Shown: piece by piece, positions 29,698-37,882 of the stretch
Layout: the number at the start of each line of letters is the position of its first letter
Numbering within the stretch: the first letter of the stretch is position 1
Assembly: GCF_000718555.1 (NCBI RefSeq)
Contig: NZ_JOAN01000012.1
Coordinates: forward strand, 123,456-187,455
Reading direction: 5' to 3'
DNA from: Micromonospora chokoriensis
GTDB taxonomy: Bacteria; Actinomycetota; Actinomycetes; Mycobacteriales; Micromonosporaceae
DNA length: 64,000 nt
Notes under the pieces: generated by a model
What the model was told of the DNA's origin: nothing
Databases searched by the model: none
Seen by the model: only the letters and a program-made list of their open reading frames with translations
Position numbers and translations under genes: made by a program

Positions 29698-30371
29698 CTC
29701 TCCTCGTCCTCCACATCATCTTCGTCGTCGATGTCGTCTGCATCGTCGAGCTCGTCGGAATCGTCCGCGTCGTCGAATTCTTCGTCCGGCTCACCAAGCT
29801 CGGCGAGCCGGGTGAACTCGACCTGCACGCGGCCGGGGCCCAGTTGGGCGTACGCCCAGGCGGTACGGCCGTCGTCGGTCTCCAGGTGCACGCCCTCGTC
29901 GTCGGCCGCGACCACCCGGCCGGTCAGCTGACGGTCGCCGGCGGGCTGCTCGCCCGGCGCGGTCGCGCCGCGGGCGGTGACCTTGACCAGTCGTCCCACG
30001 TTGCGCCGCCAGTGGCGGGGCAGGGTGAGGGGCCGGTCGACGCCGGGAGAGCTGACCTCCAGCTGGTACTCGCCGGCGACGATGTCGCCACCGGTCTCCT
30101 CTGCGGCGTCCAGCGCGGCCGAGACCGCGCGGGAGACGTCCGCGACGGCGTCCAGGTCGATCCCGCCGTCGGTGTCCACCATCACTCGCACCACGTGTCG
30201 GCGCCCGGCCCGGGAGACCGACAGGTCCTCCAGGTCGTAGCCGGCGTCGTTGACCACCGGCTCGATCACGGCCCGCAGTCGGGTACGCCGCGCGGCGAGG
30301 TCACCGCCCCGGGGACCCGCGCTATCGCGGGGTCGACCCGTTGGCTTGGTGGCACGGCCACGCTGCGTCAT
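29694..30371 (-). CDS. rimP: Ribosome maturation factor RimP
   Basis: 225 residues. Needed for 30S maturation. Conserved [45 protein letters not shown] and [15 protein letters not shown] identify it. The C-terminal ~38 residues are almost only Asp and Glu, an unusually long acidic tail. The ATG at 30371 is chosen because conserved sequence begins soon after a short basic N-terminal extension; the frame is open to 30731. First gene of the rimP-nusA-ylxR-infB operon; its promoter should lie in 30372-30550, shared with the divergent lipoprotein gene. Confidence 0.94.
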   Translation of the reverse strand: MTQRGRATKPTGRPRDSAGPRGGDLAARRTRLRAVIEPVVNDAGYDLEDLSVSRAGRRHVVRVMVDTDGGIDLDAVADVSRAVSAALDAAEETGGDIVAGEYQLEVSSPGVDRPLTLPRHWRRNVGRLVKVTARGATAPGEQPAGDRQLTGRVVAADDEGVHLETDDGRTAWAYAQLGPGRVQVEFTRLAELGEPDEEFDDADDSDELDDADDIDDEDDVEDEER

Positions 30372-30550
30372 CTCCGCACCCTCTCCCTGGTCGACGGCGC
30401 CGGTCGTCCCGCCCATGCCGGCACGCCACCGGAGTAGACACGCCGGTGGTTGCGCAGAGCGTAACGCGCCTGCCCGGCGGCGGACCGGGCGGCGCACCGA
30501 CGCCGGTGCCCCCCGGACCGACGCGGATGGTGTTGACTTGCCCGGTGGGG

Positions 30551-31054
30551 ATGGGCAAAACGACGCAGCGCGACCAGGCATCCGGGCATTCCCGGCGAAA
30601 ACTCCTGCGCGCCGGGGCGCTGTTGGTGCTCGGCGGCGCCGTGACACCGCTAACCGGCTGTGATCTTTTCGACCGCGACGATCAACCACCGCCGCCGCCC
30701 GACCCGTTGCGGCCGATGGTGGACGAGTCACTCACGCTGGCCGCCGCCTACCAGTCGAGCGCGACCGCGCATCCCGAGCTGGCCGCCCGACTCAACCCGA
30801 TCGCCGAGGCGCACACCGCGCACGCCCGCGAGCTGGCCCGGGTGCTCGGCGTCGCCCTGCCGTCGACGGCCCCCGCTGCCCCGACCACAGCACCGGCGGC
30901 CAATCCGGCCGGCGCGCTCGCCGCCCTGCGGGCACTGGAGAAGACCGCCCAGCAGTCCGCCACCGCCGCCTGCGCCGCGGCGCCCGCGGAACGAGCGGCA
31001 CTGCTCGGGTCGATCGTCGCCGCCCGGGCCACCCACCAGGAGGCACTGAAGTGA
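30551..31054 (+). CDS. Tat-type lipoprotein with ferritin-like helical domain
   Basis: 167 residues from the ATG at 30551 (an ATG at 30527 would add eight). The signal is [16 protein letters not shown] followed by the lipobox LTGC: twin-arginine and lipoprotein signals combined. After a short Pro-rich spacer the protein is a helical bundle ([77 protein letters not shown]) resembling the DUF4439-type ferritin-like fold of the next gene. Coupled to it by a GTGA overlap. Role unknown; a metal or redox function is an inference from the fold only. Confidence 0.7.
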   Translation: MGKTTQRDQASGHSRRKLLRAGALLVLGGAVTPLTGCDLFDRDDQPPPPPDPLRPMVDESLTLAAAYQSSATAHPELAARLNPIAEAHTAHARELARVLGVALPSTAPAAPTTAPAANPAGALAALRALEKTAQQSATAACAAAPAERAALLGSIVAARATHQEALK

Positions 31055-31488
31055 GGCAACCGTCCGCCGGGGAGGCGCTCACCTCCGTCCTGTCCGCCGA
31101 GTACGCGGCCATCTACGCCTACGGACGCATCGGTGTCCGGCTCACTGGAGCGGCGCGGGACGCGGCACACCAGGCGGAAGCCGCGCATCGACGCCGACGC
31201 GACGCGTTGGTGGTGCAGCTCACCACGGCCGGCGGGGTCGTGCCGCCGGACCGCGCCGGGTACGCGCTGCCGTACCCGGTCACCGACCGGGCCAGCGCTC
31301 TGCGGCTCGCCGCCGAGGTGGAGGAGCGCACGGCGGCGCACTGGCGGGCGGCGCTGGCGTCCACCACCGGCAGCGAGCGGGACCAGGCGCTGGCCGCCCT
31401 GGTCGAGTACGCCGTGCGGGCCACCCGGTGGCGCAAGACCGCCGGGGTGACCCCGCTGACTGTCCCGTTTCCCGGTCGACCGACCTGA
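31051..31488 (+). CDS. DUF4439 ferritin-like protein
   Basis: 145 residues, four predicted helices with Glu/His-containing pairs (LSAEYAAIYAYG, AHQAEAAHRRRRDAL, RTAAHWRAAL, QALAALVEYAVRATRW), matching the DUF4439 ferritin-like family. No signal peptide, so cytosolic, while its upstream partner is an exported lipoprotein. GTG start overlaps the upstream stop by 4 bp. Family function not established; whether a di-iron site is complete cannot be settled by eye. Confidence 0.8.
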   Translation: MRQPSAGEALTSVLSAEYAAIYAYGRIGVRLTGAARDAAHQAEAAHRRRRDALVVQLTTAGGVVPPDRAGYALPYPVTDRASALRLAAEVEERTAAHWRAALASTTGSERDQALAALVEYAVRATRWRKTAGVTPLTVPFPGRPT

Positions 31489-31507
31489 ACCGGTCCGCTC
31501 CGGTTGC

Positions 31508-31534
31508 GGTACGCATACCAGGTATGCATACTCC
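31508..31534. promoter_or_regulatory. tandem GTAyGCATAC sites, probable PadR operator
   Basis: Two related 10-mers, GTACGCATAC (31509-31518) and GTATGCATAC (31522-31531), 13 bp apart start to start; the second is a perfect palindrome. They end 10 bp before the ATG of the PadR gene, exactly where an autorepressor should bind. AT-richer than the surroundings, so the box may also contain the -10 region. Confidence 0.6.
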
Positions 31535-31540
31535 GTTGCC

Positions 31541-32146
31541 ATGTCCATCCGTCACGGGTTGCTCGCCCTGCTCGAACGCGGTCAGATGTACGGCTACCAG
31601 CTGCGCGCCGCGTTCGAGGAGTCGACCGGCTCGACGTGGCCGCTGAACATCGGGCAGGTCTACACCACCCTGTCCCGGCTGGAACGCGACGGTCTGGTAC
31701 GCCCGCTGCCGGAGAGCGAGGCCGGGCAGCGCCCGTACGAGATCACCGACGCCGGGCGGGCGGACCTGGCGCTGTGGTTCGCCACCCCGATCAGCCGTAC
31801 CGACCGCCCCCGCGACGAGCTGGCGATCAAGCTGGCGCTGGCGTTGACCACCCCCGGAGTCGACGTTCGCGCGGTGGTGCAGGCACAGCGCAGCGCGACG
31901 ATGCGGGCCCTGCAGGAGCTGACCCGGTTGAAGTACGGCAGCGAGCGGCCGGAGGACCTACCCTGGCGGCTCGTGCTGGACTCGATGGTGTTCCAGGCCG
32001 AGGCGGAGGTGCGCTGGCTGGACCACTGCGAGACGAGTCTGGTGCGACATCAGCCCAGCGGCCCGGCGCCTCCTCCCGCTCCCCGAGCTGGTGACGCCGA
32101 CGCGCGGGACGCGGCTCGATGGGCCGGCGAGGAGGCGCGACGGTGA
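31541..32146 (+). CDS. PadR family transcriptional regulator
   Basis: 201 residues. N-terminal winged helix with the PadR signature LLALLERGQMYGYQLRAAFEESTGSTWPLNIGQVYTTLSRLERDGLV, then a C-terminal helical dimerisation domain (Vir_act_alpha_C-like). Precedes and overlaps by GTGA the ABC ATPase gene, so it almost certainly controls this exporter operon and itself, through the sites at 31508-31534. Inducer unknown; PadR repressors of drug/peptide exporters usually bind the substrate. Confidence 0.9.
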   Translation: MSIRHGLLALLERGQMYGYQLRAAFEESTGSTWPLNIGQVYTTLSRLERDGLVRPLPESEAGQRPYEITDAGRADLALWFATPISRTDRPRDELAIKLALALTTPGVDVRAVVQAQRSATMRALQELTRLKYGSERPEDLPWRLVLDSMVFQAEAEVRWLDHCETSLVRHQPSGPAPPPAPRAGDADARDAARWAGEEARR

Positions 32147-32877
32147 GCGGGGCGGACGACGCGGTGCTGGAGCTACGCGCCGTCCACCGTACCCACGGCG
32201 CCGGGCCGGCGGCGGTGCACGCGCTGCGCGGCGTCAGCCTGGTCGTCCGACCCGGCGAGTTGGTCGCCGTGATGGGGCCGTCCGGCTCCGGCAAGTCGAC
32301 CTTGCTGGCCCTCGCCGGTGGGCTGGACCGCCCGTCCGGCGGGGAGGTCCGGGTCGAGGGACAACCGCTGGGGGCGTTGGACCGTCGCGGGTTGGCCCAG
32401 CTGCGCCGCCGCCGGATCGGCTACATCTTTCAGCAGCTCAACCTGCTGGGCAGTCTGAGCGCGCTGGAGAACGTGGCGCTCCCGTTGGAGCTGGACGGGA
32501 CCAGCGGCCGGCAGGCCCGCGCGCTGGCCATGGCCGCGCTCACCGAGGTGGGCCTACCCGCGCTGGGTGACCGCTTTCCGGACCAGCTCTCCGGCGGGCA
32601 GCAGCAGCGGGTGGCCATCGCCCGCGCGCTGGTCGGCGAGCGCCGGCTGGTACTCGCCGACGAGCCCACCGGGGCACTGGACTCCCAGACCGGTGAGGCG
32701 GTGCTGCACCTGCTGCGCCGCCGGATCGACGCGGGTGCCGCCGGGGTGCTGGTCACACATGAGGCACGGCACGCCGGCTGGGCCGACCGGGTGGTCTTCC
32801 TCCGCGATGGGGTCCTGGTCGACACCACGGCACCGCTGGGCAGCGCCGAGCAGTTGCTGTCCGGCAGCGACCGGTGA
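32143..32877 (+). CDS. ABC transporter ATP-binding protein (MacB/LolD type)
   Basis: 244 residues. Walker A GPSGSGKST, Q-loop FQQLNLLG, signature LSGGQQQRVAIARAL, Walker B LVLADEPTGALD and H-loop VTHE are all intact. The sequence order and the EPTGALDSQTG motif place it in the MacB/LolD/FtsE group that pairs with FtsX-like permeases. GTG at 32143 preceded by GAGGAGG; overlaps padR (GTGA) and its own stop overlaps the permease start (GTGA). Confidence 0.93.
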   Translation: MSGADDAVLELRAVHRTHGAGPAAVHALRGVSLVVRPGELVAVMGPSGSGKSTLLALAGGLDRPSGGEVRVEGQPLGALDRRGLAQLRRRRIGYIFQQLNLLGSLSALENVALPLELDGTSGRQARALAMAALTEVGLPALGDRFPDQLSGGQQQRVAIARALVGERRLVLADEPTGALDSQTGEAVLHLLRRRIDAGAAGVLVTHEARHAGWADRVVFLRDGVLVDTTAPLGSAEQLLSGSDR

Positions 32878-35642
32878 CCGTCCGCCGTCCGATCCGGGCC
32901 CCCGGTCGGGTCGAACTCGCCCCGGCGCAGCCGAGCGCGCCGGTCGGCCGGCGGAGGTTCGCCGAGCTGACCGGCTCCTGGCGGGCGGCACTGCGCATCG
33001 CCCGGCGGGAGTCACGGCGGTCCCGGCGACGGACTGTCCTGGTGCTCGCGATGATCGCCATGCCGGTGGCGGTGCTGGCCTTCCTGGCGGTGAGCTACGA
33101 CATGGCCGAGCTGACGCCGCAGGAACGTGTCGACCGCCGGCTCGGCGTGGCCGACGCGCAGTTGCAGTGGATCGCCGACGCCCCGGTGGGACAGGACGAG
33201 TGGGGTGAGGGCTGGTACACCCATGACGGTGAGCCCCCTGCGAAGGTCACCGCGGCTCAGGTGACCGCACTGCTCGGGCCCGGCAGTCGGGTCACCGAGG
33301 TGCGCCCGCGCGTCCCCCTCACACTGCGCGGCCCGCACCGCGACGAGGTCGTGAACGGGCGGGTGCTGGACCTCAACGACCCGTTGGCGCGCGGGCTGGT
33401 GCGGTTCCGGGCCGGGCGGGCGCCGCAGCAGCCCGGCGAGGTCGCGGTCAGTCCGGCGGCGCTGCGTCGCCTGGACCTGCGCCTCGGCCACGCCGTGGCC
33501 GCCGCCGACGGGAGCAGGGCGTACACCGTGGTGGGGGTGGTCGAGTTTCCCGATGATCTCGGGCCGGTCGTGGCGCTGCACCCGGGGGCCGTGCCATCGA
33601 CCGGCCCGGAGCCGGACGGCGTCTGGCTGGCGGACGTGCCGGGCACCGTCGACGCCGCGCTGGTGTCCCGGCTCAACGACCGCGGGGTGGTGGTCACCGC
33701 GCGACACCCGATCGGCTCGGCGTCCGGAGCGGACCGGACGTGGCTCGGGTCGGTCATGGGCAGCAGCGCCAACGACCTGGGCACCGGCGTCCTGATCGCC
33801 GGGCTCGGGCTGCTGGAGGTCGTCCTGCTGGTCGGGCCGGCCTTCGCCGTCGGCGTTCGCCGCCGCCGACGGGATCTGGCGCTGGTCGCGGTGGCGGGCG
33901 GCGACGCCGCGCAGCTTCGCCGGGTCGTACTGGCCGACGGTGTGGTGCTGGGTGTGCTGGGGGCCACCGCCGGCCTGCTGGTCGGCGTCAGCGCGGCGTT
34001 CGCCGGTCGCCCGCTGATGGAGCAGTACGTCTTCAGCGCCCGCTTCGGCGGCTATCGCTGCTGGCCGACCGCGCTGGTGCTGCTCGGCGGCGTCGCGGTG
34101 CTGGCCGGGGTGCTCGCCGCGCTGGCGCCGGCCTGGACCGCGGCCCGGCAGGACGTCAGCGCCGGGCTCGCCGGTCGACGTACCCCGACGAGGTCCCGCG
34201 GCCGATGGTTGGCCCTCGGGCTGACGCTTGTGGTCGGCGGGGCGGGGCTGGCGGCGTTCGGAGCCACCCAGACCTCCCCGGCGGTGATCCTCACCGGGCT
34301 GATCCTCGGCGAGTTGGGCCTGGTCTGCTGCACGCCCACGCTGCTCGGTGCGCTCGCCCGCCTCGGCCGGGTGTTGCCGCTGGCACCACGGATCGCGCTG
34401 CGCGATGCCAGCCGCAACCGGGCCGCCGCGGCACCGGCCATCTGCGCCGTGATGGCCGCCGTCGCCAGCAGCGTGGCGCTCGGCGGATACCTGGCCAGCG
34501 ACGGCGCTCGTGACGCGCGCGCCTACCGACCGGCGCTGCCGACCGGCCACGTGATGGTCAACCCGATCGAGTCGGCCGGCTGGCCCACGCTGGCCCAGGT
34601 CACCGACGCGGCCAGGAATCAGCTCGGCGCCAGCGCGGTCGCCCCGGTGCTGACGCCGAGCTGCCCGACGGCGGCCGCCGGCTACTGCGACATCGCGCCA
34701 GTGCTCCCGCTGGCACGGGCCTGCCCCTGGCAGCCCGGCGACCAACTCCCCTTGGCGCAGCGCCAGCAGGCCCGCGCCGACCCGCGGTGCCAACTCCGCG
34801 CTGCGGACTACATGGGCGGCTACGTGGAGCCCGGGGTGGACGACGGGACCGCACTCCCCCTGCTCACCGGCGCGGACCCGGCGACGACCACCGCCGCCAC
34901 GGCGGTGCTGCGCGCCGGTGGCGTGGTGGTGACCGACCCGCGCTACCTGCACGACGGCCTGGTGACCGTACGCGTCAGGAAGATGGACGCCAGAACGGAA
35001 CTGCCGACCACCGCCCGCGACCTTCCGGGGTACGCGCTGCCCCGGTCGACCGGGGCGTCCCGTCTGCTGCTCTCCACCGGCGCGGCCCGACAACTCGGCC
35101 TGAACTGGTCGCCTGCTGGCTGGGTGATCGGCACCACGACACCGCCGGACGAGGAGCAACAGGCGCGGTTCTCCGCTGCCCTGCGGCCCTACGGCACGCT
35201 CTCGCTGAGCGTGGAGTTTGGCGCCGCCCATCGCGACGTCTCACCGCTGCTGCTGCTGCTCGCGGCGGCGGCCGGGCTGATCACGGTGGGGGCGGCCTCG
35301 ATCGCCACCGCGCTCGCCGCTGCCGAGGGGCGTGCCGAGCTGACCACCCTCGCGGCGGTCGGCGCGGCACCCGCGGTACGCCGGCTGCTGGCGATCTGCC
35401 AGGCCGGGGTCATCGCCGGTCTCGGTTCGGTGCTCGGCATCGTGGCCGGGCTCGGCACCGCCGCGATCGTGCTGGTCTCGGTGAACCGGCAGTACGCCGA
35501 CGACTGGCCGGTACCCGACGCGTACCCGTTCCTGGTGCCGTGGCCCGCGCTCGGGGTCCTGGTGCTGGTGCCGGTGGTGGCGATGCTCGGGGCGGGCCTG
35601 TTCACCCGCGCCCGGCTGCCGATCGAACGGCGGCTGGACTGA
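32874..35642 (+). CDS. FtsX-like ABC permease, two-module
   Basis: 922 residues. Layout: N-terminal basic cytosolic segment and helix (about 55-75), extracytoplasmic domain (about 80-295), three helices of an FtsX domain (about 300-430), four further helices, a second extracytoplasmic domain with several Cys, and a second FtsX triplet at the C-terminus (about 780-915). This is a MacB-like mechanotransmission permease that works with the preceding ATPase; such PadR-controlled sets often serve peptide-antibiotic or lipid resistance. Substrate unknown. It overlaps the ATPase gene by 4 bp; no downstream partner. Confidence 0.9.
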   Translation: MTVRRPIRAPGRVELAPAQPSAPVGRRRFAELTGSWRAALRIARRESRRSRRRTVLVLAMIAMPVAVLAFLAVSYDMAELTPQERVDRRLGVADAQLQWIADAPVGQDEWGEGWYTHDGEPPAKVTAAQVTALLGPGSRVTEVRPRVPLTLRGPHRDEVVNGRVLDLNDPLARGLVRFRAGRAPQQPGEVAVSPAALRRLDLRLGHAVAAADGSRAYTVVGVVEFPDDLGPVVALHPGAVPSTGPEPDGVWLADVPGTVDAALVSRLNDRGVVVTARHPIGSASGADRTWLGSVMGSSANDLGTGVLIAGLGLLEVVLLVGPAFAVGVRRRRRDLALVAVAGGDAAQLRRVVLADGVVLGVLGATAGLLVGVSAAFAGRPLMEQYVFSARFGGYRCWPTALVLLGGVAVLAGVLAALAPAWTAARQDVSAGLAGRRTPTRSRGRWLALGLTLVVGGAGLAAFGATQTSPAVILTGLILGELGLVCCTPTLLGALARLGRVLPLAPRIALRDASRNRAAAAPAICAVMAAVASSVALGGYLASDGARDARAYRPALPTGHVMVNPIESAGWPTLAQVTDAARNQLGASAVAPVLTPSCPTAAAGYCDIAPVLPLARACPWQPGDQLPLAQRQQARADPRCQLRAADYMGGYVEPGVDDGTALPLLTGADPATTTAATAVLRAGGVVVTDPRYLHDGLVTVRVRKMDARTELPTTARDLPGYALPRSTGASRLLLSTGAARQLGLNWSPAGWVIGTTTPPDEEQQARFSAALRPYGTLSLSVEFGAAHRDVSPLLLLLAAAAGLITVGAASIATALAAAEGRAELTTLAAVGAAPAVRRLLAICQAGVIAGLGSVLGIVAGLGTAAIVLVSVNRQYADDWPVPDAYPFLVPWPALGVLVLVPVVAMLGAGLFTRARLPIERRLD

Positions 35643-35717
35643 CTGATCGCCCCGGGCGATCGAAAGGGGACCGCGCAGGGGTGCCGCCGGGGCCCGGCAG
35701 CCGGCAGACTGATCGGC

Positions 35718-36218
35718 GTGTCAGTGCTGGGAACTCTCACCCGTCGGCTCGGCCATCATCGCTGGTTCGGCGCGACCGCACGCCTGTTGGTCCCCGCCGA
35801 TCGGGTGGTCGGTCGCCTCACCCGGGGTCGGGTGGTCGCGCTCGGCCTGATCCCGTCCCTGGTGATCACCACGACCGGCCGCCGCTCCGGCAAGCCCCGC
35901 AGCAATCCGCTGGTCTACGTGCCCGACGGCGACGCGTACGTGGTGATCGGCTCGAACTGGGGGCAGACCCACCACCCGGGTTGGGCGATGAACCTTCTCA
36001 CCGATCCCGCCGCCGAGGTGGACGTGAAGGGCCGGCGGATCGCGGTGCGGGCCGAGCTGGCGTCCGGCGCCGAACGGGACCGGTTGTGGCAGCTGCTGGT
36101 CACCGAGTGGCCCGCGTACCGCACGTACGTGCAGCGGGCCGGCGGCCGGGAGATCCACATCTTCCGGCTGGCGCCGACCGGGCGCGGCGCACCCGCCGGC
36201 CCGCCACCGGCTGGCTAG
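35718..36218 (+). CDS. F420-dependent nitroreductase family protein (Ddn-like)
   Basis: 166 residues. Split-barrel flavin/deazaflavin fold: VITTTGRRSGKPRSNPLVYV, VVIGSNWGQTHHPGWAMNLL and AEVDVKGRRIAVRAE are the conserved Ddn/DUF385 motifs. Family members reduce quinones, enones or nitroimidazoles with F420H2. No operon partner; 76 bp after the permease. Its 3' end is followed by the duplicated start-codon repeat at 36228. Physiological substrate unknown. Confidence 0.88.
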   Translation: MSVLGTLTRRLGHHRWFGATARLLVPADRVVGRLTRGRVVALGLIPSLVITTTGRRSGKPRSNPLVYVPDGDAYVVIGSNWGQTHHPGWAMNLLTDPAAEVDVKGRRIAVRAELASGAERDRLWQLLVTEWPAYRTYVQRAGGREIHIFRLAPTGRGAPAGPPPAG

Positions 36219-36227
36219 GCTGACGCT

Positions 36228-36321
36228 CCGCAGTCGCGAACAGAAGGTGACCCCGTGAGCGCGAGGAGTGAGCCGGGGTTGCGAGCCCCGCAGTCGCGAA
36301 CAGAAGGTGACCCCGTGAGCG
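36228..36321 (+). repeat. 60-bp tandem repeat duplicating a ribosome site and GTG start
   Basis: The same 34-bp sequence occurs at 36228-36261 and 36288-36321, 60 bp apart. Each copy includes CCGCAGTCGCGAAC, an AGAAGG ribosome site and GTGAGCG. Because 60 is a multiple of three, both GTGs (36255 and 36315) are in frame with the nucleotidyltransferase-like gene. It is related to the 59-bp units at 37761-37882, which share GTGAGCGCGAGGA and CCCGCAGTCGCGAAC. Confidence 0.85.
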
Positions 36322-37043
36322 AAAAGGCCGGTGTCGACCGGGGCCTCGACGATCGACGGTGGACGGTCGCGGAGCGGGTCGCCGAGGCGGTCCGGCGGCG
36401 GTTCCCGGCCGATGTGCTCGCGGTCGCGGTGCACGGCCCCTTGGCGCACGGTGACGACGACGGTGGTGGGGACCACGAGGCGGGGATGCTTGTGGTCACC
36501 TACCGGCCCGGGTCCGGCCCGCCGCCCGCGACCCGACGGGTCGACGGGGTGCTCGTCGATCTGACCGTGGCCGCCGCCGACGACTACCTGGCCCAGGCTC
36601 GGGTGCTCTCCCCGCTCTGGCCGCTGACCGCCGATCGGTACGTCACCACGCAGCCGTTGCACGATCCGACGGGCTGGTTACGGACGCTGCGCGACGAGCA
36701 TCTCGGCCGGCTGGCTCGGGCTCGGCCGGCGGAGTTCAGCACTGCGGCCCGGCAGGCCTGGTACCGGGGCAGCGCGGCGCACTCCCGGGCCGCCCGGCTC
36801 GCCGAGTGGTACGAAACCGATCAGGCGCTGCTGATGCTCGGTGAGGCCCGGCTGGCGGCGGCCACGGTGACGGGTCTGCTGAGCCGCACCTACTTCCGCG
36901 ACCCGGGCGACGCGGTGCGCCGCACCGGGTTGGCCGGCGCGGACATGACCGAGGTGGGTGTGGTGCTGGCCCGGCAGGCCGAGGAGCTGGCCGCCCGTGG
37001 TCGTGCGGTCGACGGCACGGTCGACGAGCTGCTCACCGCCTGA
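36315..37043 (+). CDS. nucleotidyltransferase-like protein
   Basis: 242 residues from GTG 36315, or 262 from GTG 36255; both starts have the identical AGAAGG ribosome site because of the repeat. The N-terminal half has VAVAVHGPLAHGDDDG, an aminoglycoside-nucleotidyltransferase-like G-S/P-x-x-x-D-x-D pattern in which the usual Ser is Pro, and VDLTVAAADDYL. The C-terminal half is a helical domain resembling the kanamycin nucleotidyltransferase C-terminal family. Whether it is enzymatically active is unclear. Convergent with the VIT1-like gene, 7 bp away. Confidence 0.7.
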   Translation: MSEKAGVDRGLDDRRWTVAERVAEAVRRRFPADVLAVAVHGPLAHGDDDGGGDHEAGMLVVTYRPGSGPPPATRRVDGVLVDLTVAAADDYLAQARVLSPLWPLTADRYVTTQPLHDPTGWLRTLRDEHLGRLARARPAEFSTAARQAWYRGSAAHSRAARLAEWYETDQALLMLGEARLAAATVTGLLSRTYFRDPGDAVRRTGLAGADMTEVGVVLARQAEELAARGRAVDGTVDELLTA

Positions 37044-37050
37044 AGGCGCG

Positions 37051-37764
37051 TCACAGCCCGCCCGGTACGCCGATCAGCGAGCCGATCAGGTAGGTGGCGC
37101 CGGCCGCAGCGGCACCCAGCAGCAGCTGACGCAGACCGCTGGTCCACCAGGGCCGCTGGGTGAAGCGGGCCACCACGGCGCCGGCGGCGAACAGCCCGAG
37201 CCCACCGACGGCGAGCGCCAGCCACAGGTCGGTGGCACCGAGCAGGTAGGGCAGCAGCGGGACCAACGCGCCGATCGAGAAGAACAGGAACGACGAGATC
37301 GCGGCGGCCCACGGGCTGGGCTGGTCGTCGGGGTCGACGCCCAGCTCCTCGCGGACGTGCACCCGCAGCGCCTCCTCCGGGTCGCGCCGCACCGCCTCGG
37401 CGACCTGGGTGGCGAGATCCCGGGGCAGGCCCCGGGCCACCCACGCGTCGGCCAGCTCGCGGGCCTCCGCCTCGGGGTGCCGTTCCAGCTCCCGGCGCTC
37501 CTTGGCCACCTCGGCGGCGACCTGCTCGTTGGCGGAGCGCACGCTCGTGTACTCGCCGAGCCCCATCGAGATCGCGCCGGCCACGAGGCCGGCGGTGCCG
37601 GTGAGCACGATGCTGCGGGGCGACACCCCGCCGCCGCCGACACCGGCGATCAGGGCGATGTTGGTGACCAGGCCGTCCATCGCGCCGAAGACGGCGGGGC
37701 GCAGCCAGCCACCGGAGACGTCCGCGTGGTGCGCCTCACGCAGTGCCGCTGGGGTGTCGGTCAC
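37051..37764 (-). CDS. VIT1/CCC1 family transporter
   Basis: 237 residues. The N-terminal motif FGAMDGLVTNIALIAGVGGG, then MGLGEYTSVRSANE, an acidic cytosolic metal-binding helix pair (about 80-145, rich in Glu and His) and three C-terminal helices give the VIT1/CCC1 five-helix layout. These carry Fe2+/Mn2+ out of the cytosol. GTG at 37764; the preceding TGA of a 20-codon repeat peptide overlaps it (GTGA). Convergent with the nucleotidyltransferase-like gene. Confidence 0.9.
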   Translation of the reverse strand: MTDTPAALREAHHADVSGGWLRPAVFGAMDGLVTNIALIAGVGGGGVSPRSIVLTGTAGLVAGAISMGLGEYTSVRSANEQVAAEVAKERRELERHPEAEARELADAWVARGLPRDLATQVAEAVRRDPEEALRVHVREELGVDPDDQPSPWAAAISSFLFFSIGALVPLLPYLLGATDLWLALAVGGLGLFAAGAVVARFTQRPWWTSGLRQLLLGAAAAGATYLIGSLIGVPGGL

Positions 37765-37823
37765 GGCGCCTGCCCTTCGTTCGCGACTGCGGGACTCCGC
37801 TTCGCTGCGTTCCTCGCGCTCAC
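37761..37823 (-). CDS. repeat-encoded 20-residue peptide, copy 2
   Basis: GTG at 37823, 20 codons and a TGA that overlaps the GTG of the VIT1-like gene by GTGA. The peptide reads [20 protein letters not shown]. An AAGGG, the ribosome site for the VIT1-like gene, lies inside its last codons. Differs from copy 1 at one residue near the end. Translation is unproven; the precise start-stop overlaps are the only support. Confidence 0.35.
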   Translation of the reverse strand: MSARNAAKRSPAVANEGQAP

Positions 37824-37882
37824 GGCGTCTGTCCTTCGTTCGCGACTGCGGGACTCCGCTTCGCTGCGTTCCTCGCGCTCAC
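37762..37882 (-). repeat. two 59-bp direct repeats between map and VIT1-like gene
   Basis: Units at 37762-37820 and 37821-37879 differ at only a few positions; a GTG continues at 37882. Each unit carries GTGAGCGCGAGGA, CCCGCAGTCGCGAAC and AAGGRCAG followed by the next GTG. This is 1.4 kb from a diverged relative at 36228-36321 on the other strand. Confidence 0.9.
37820..37882 (-). CDS. repeat-encoded 20-residue peptide, copy 1
   Basis: GTG at 37882 overlaps the map stop (GTGA); 20 codons later a TGA overlaps the GTG of copy 2 in the same way. Peptide [20 protein letters not shown], basic, no membrane segment. Its own AAGGA provides the ribosome site for the next copy. Could be a translated coupling relay, or a non-functional result of repeat spread into a start site. 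Confidence 0.35.
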   Translation of the reverse strand: MSARNAAKRSPAVANEGQTP

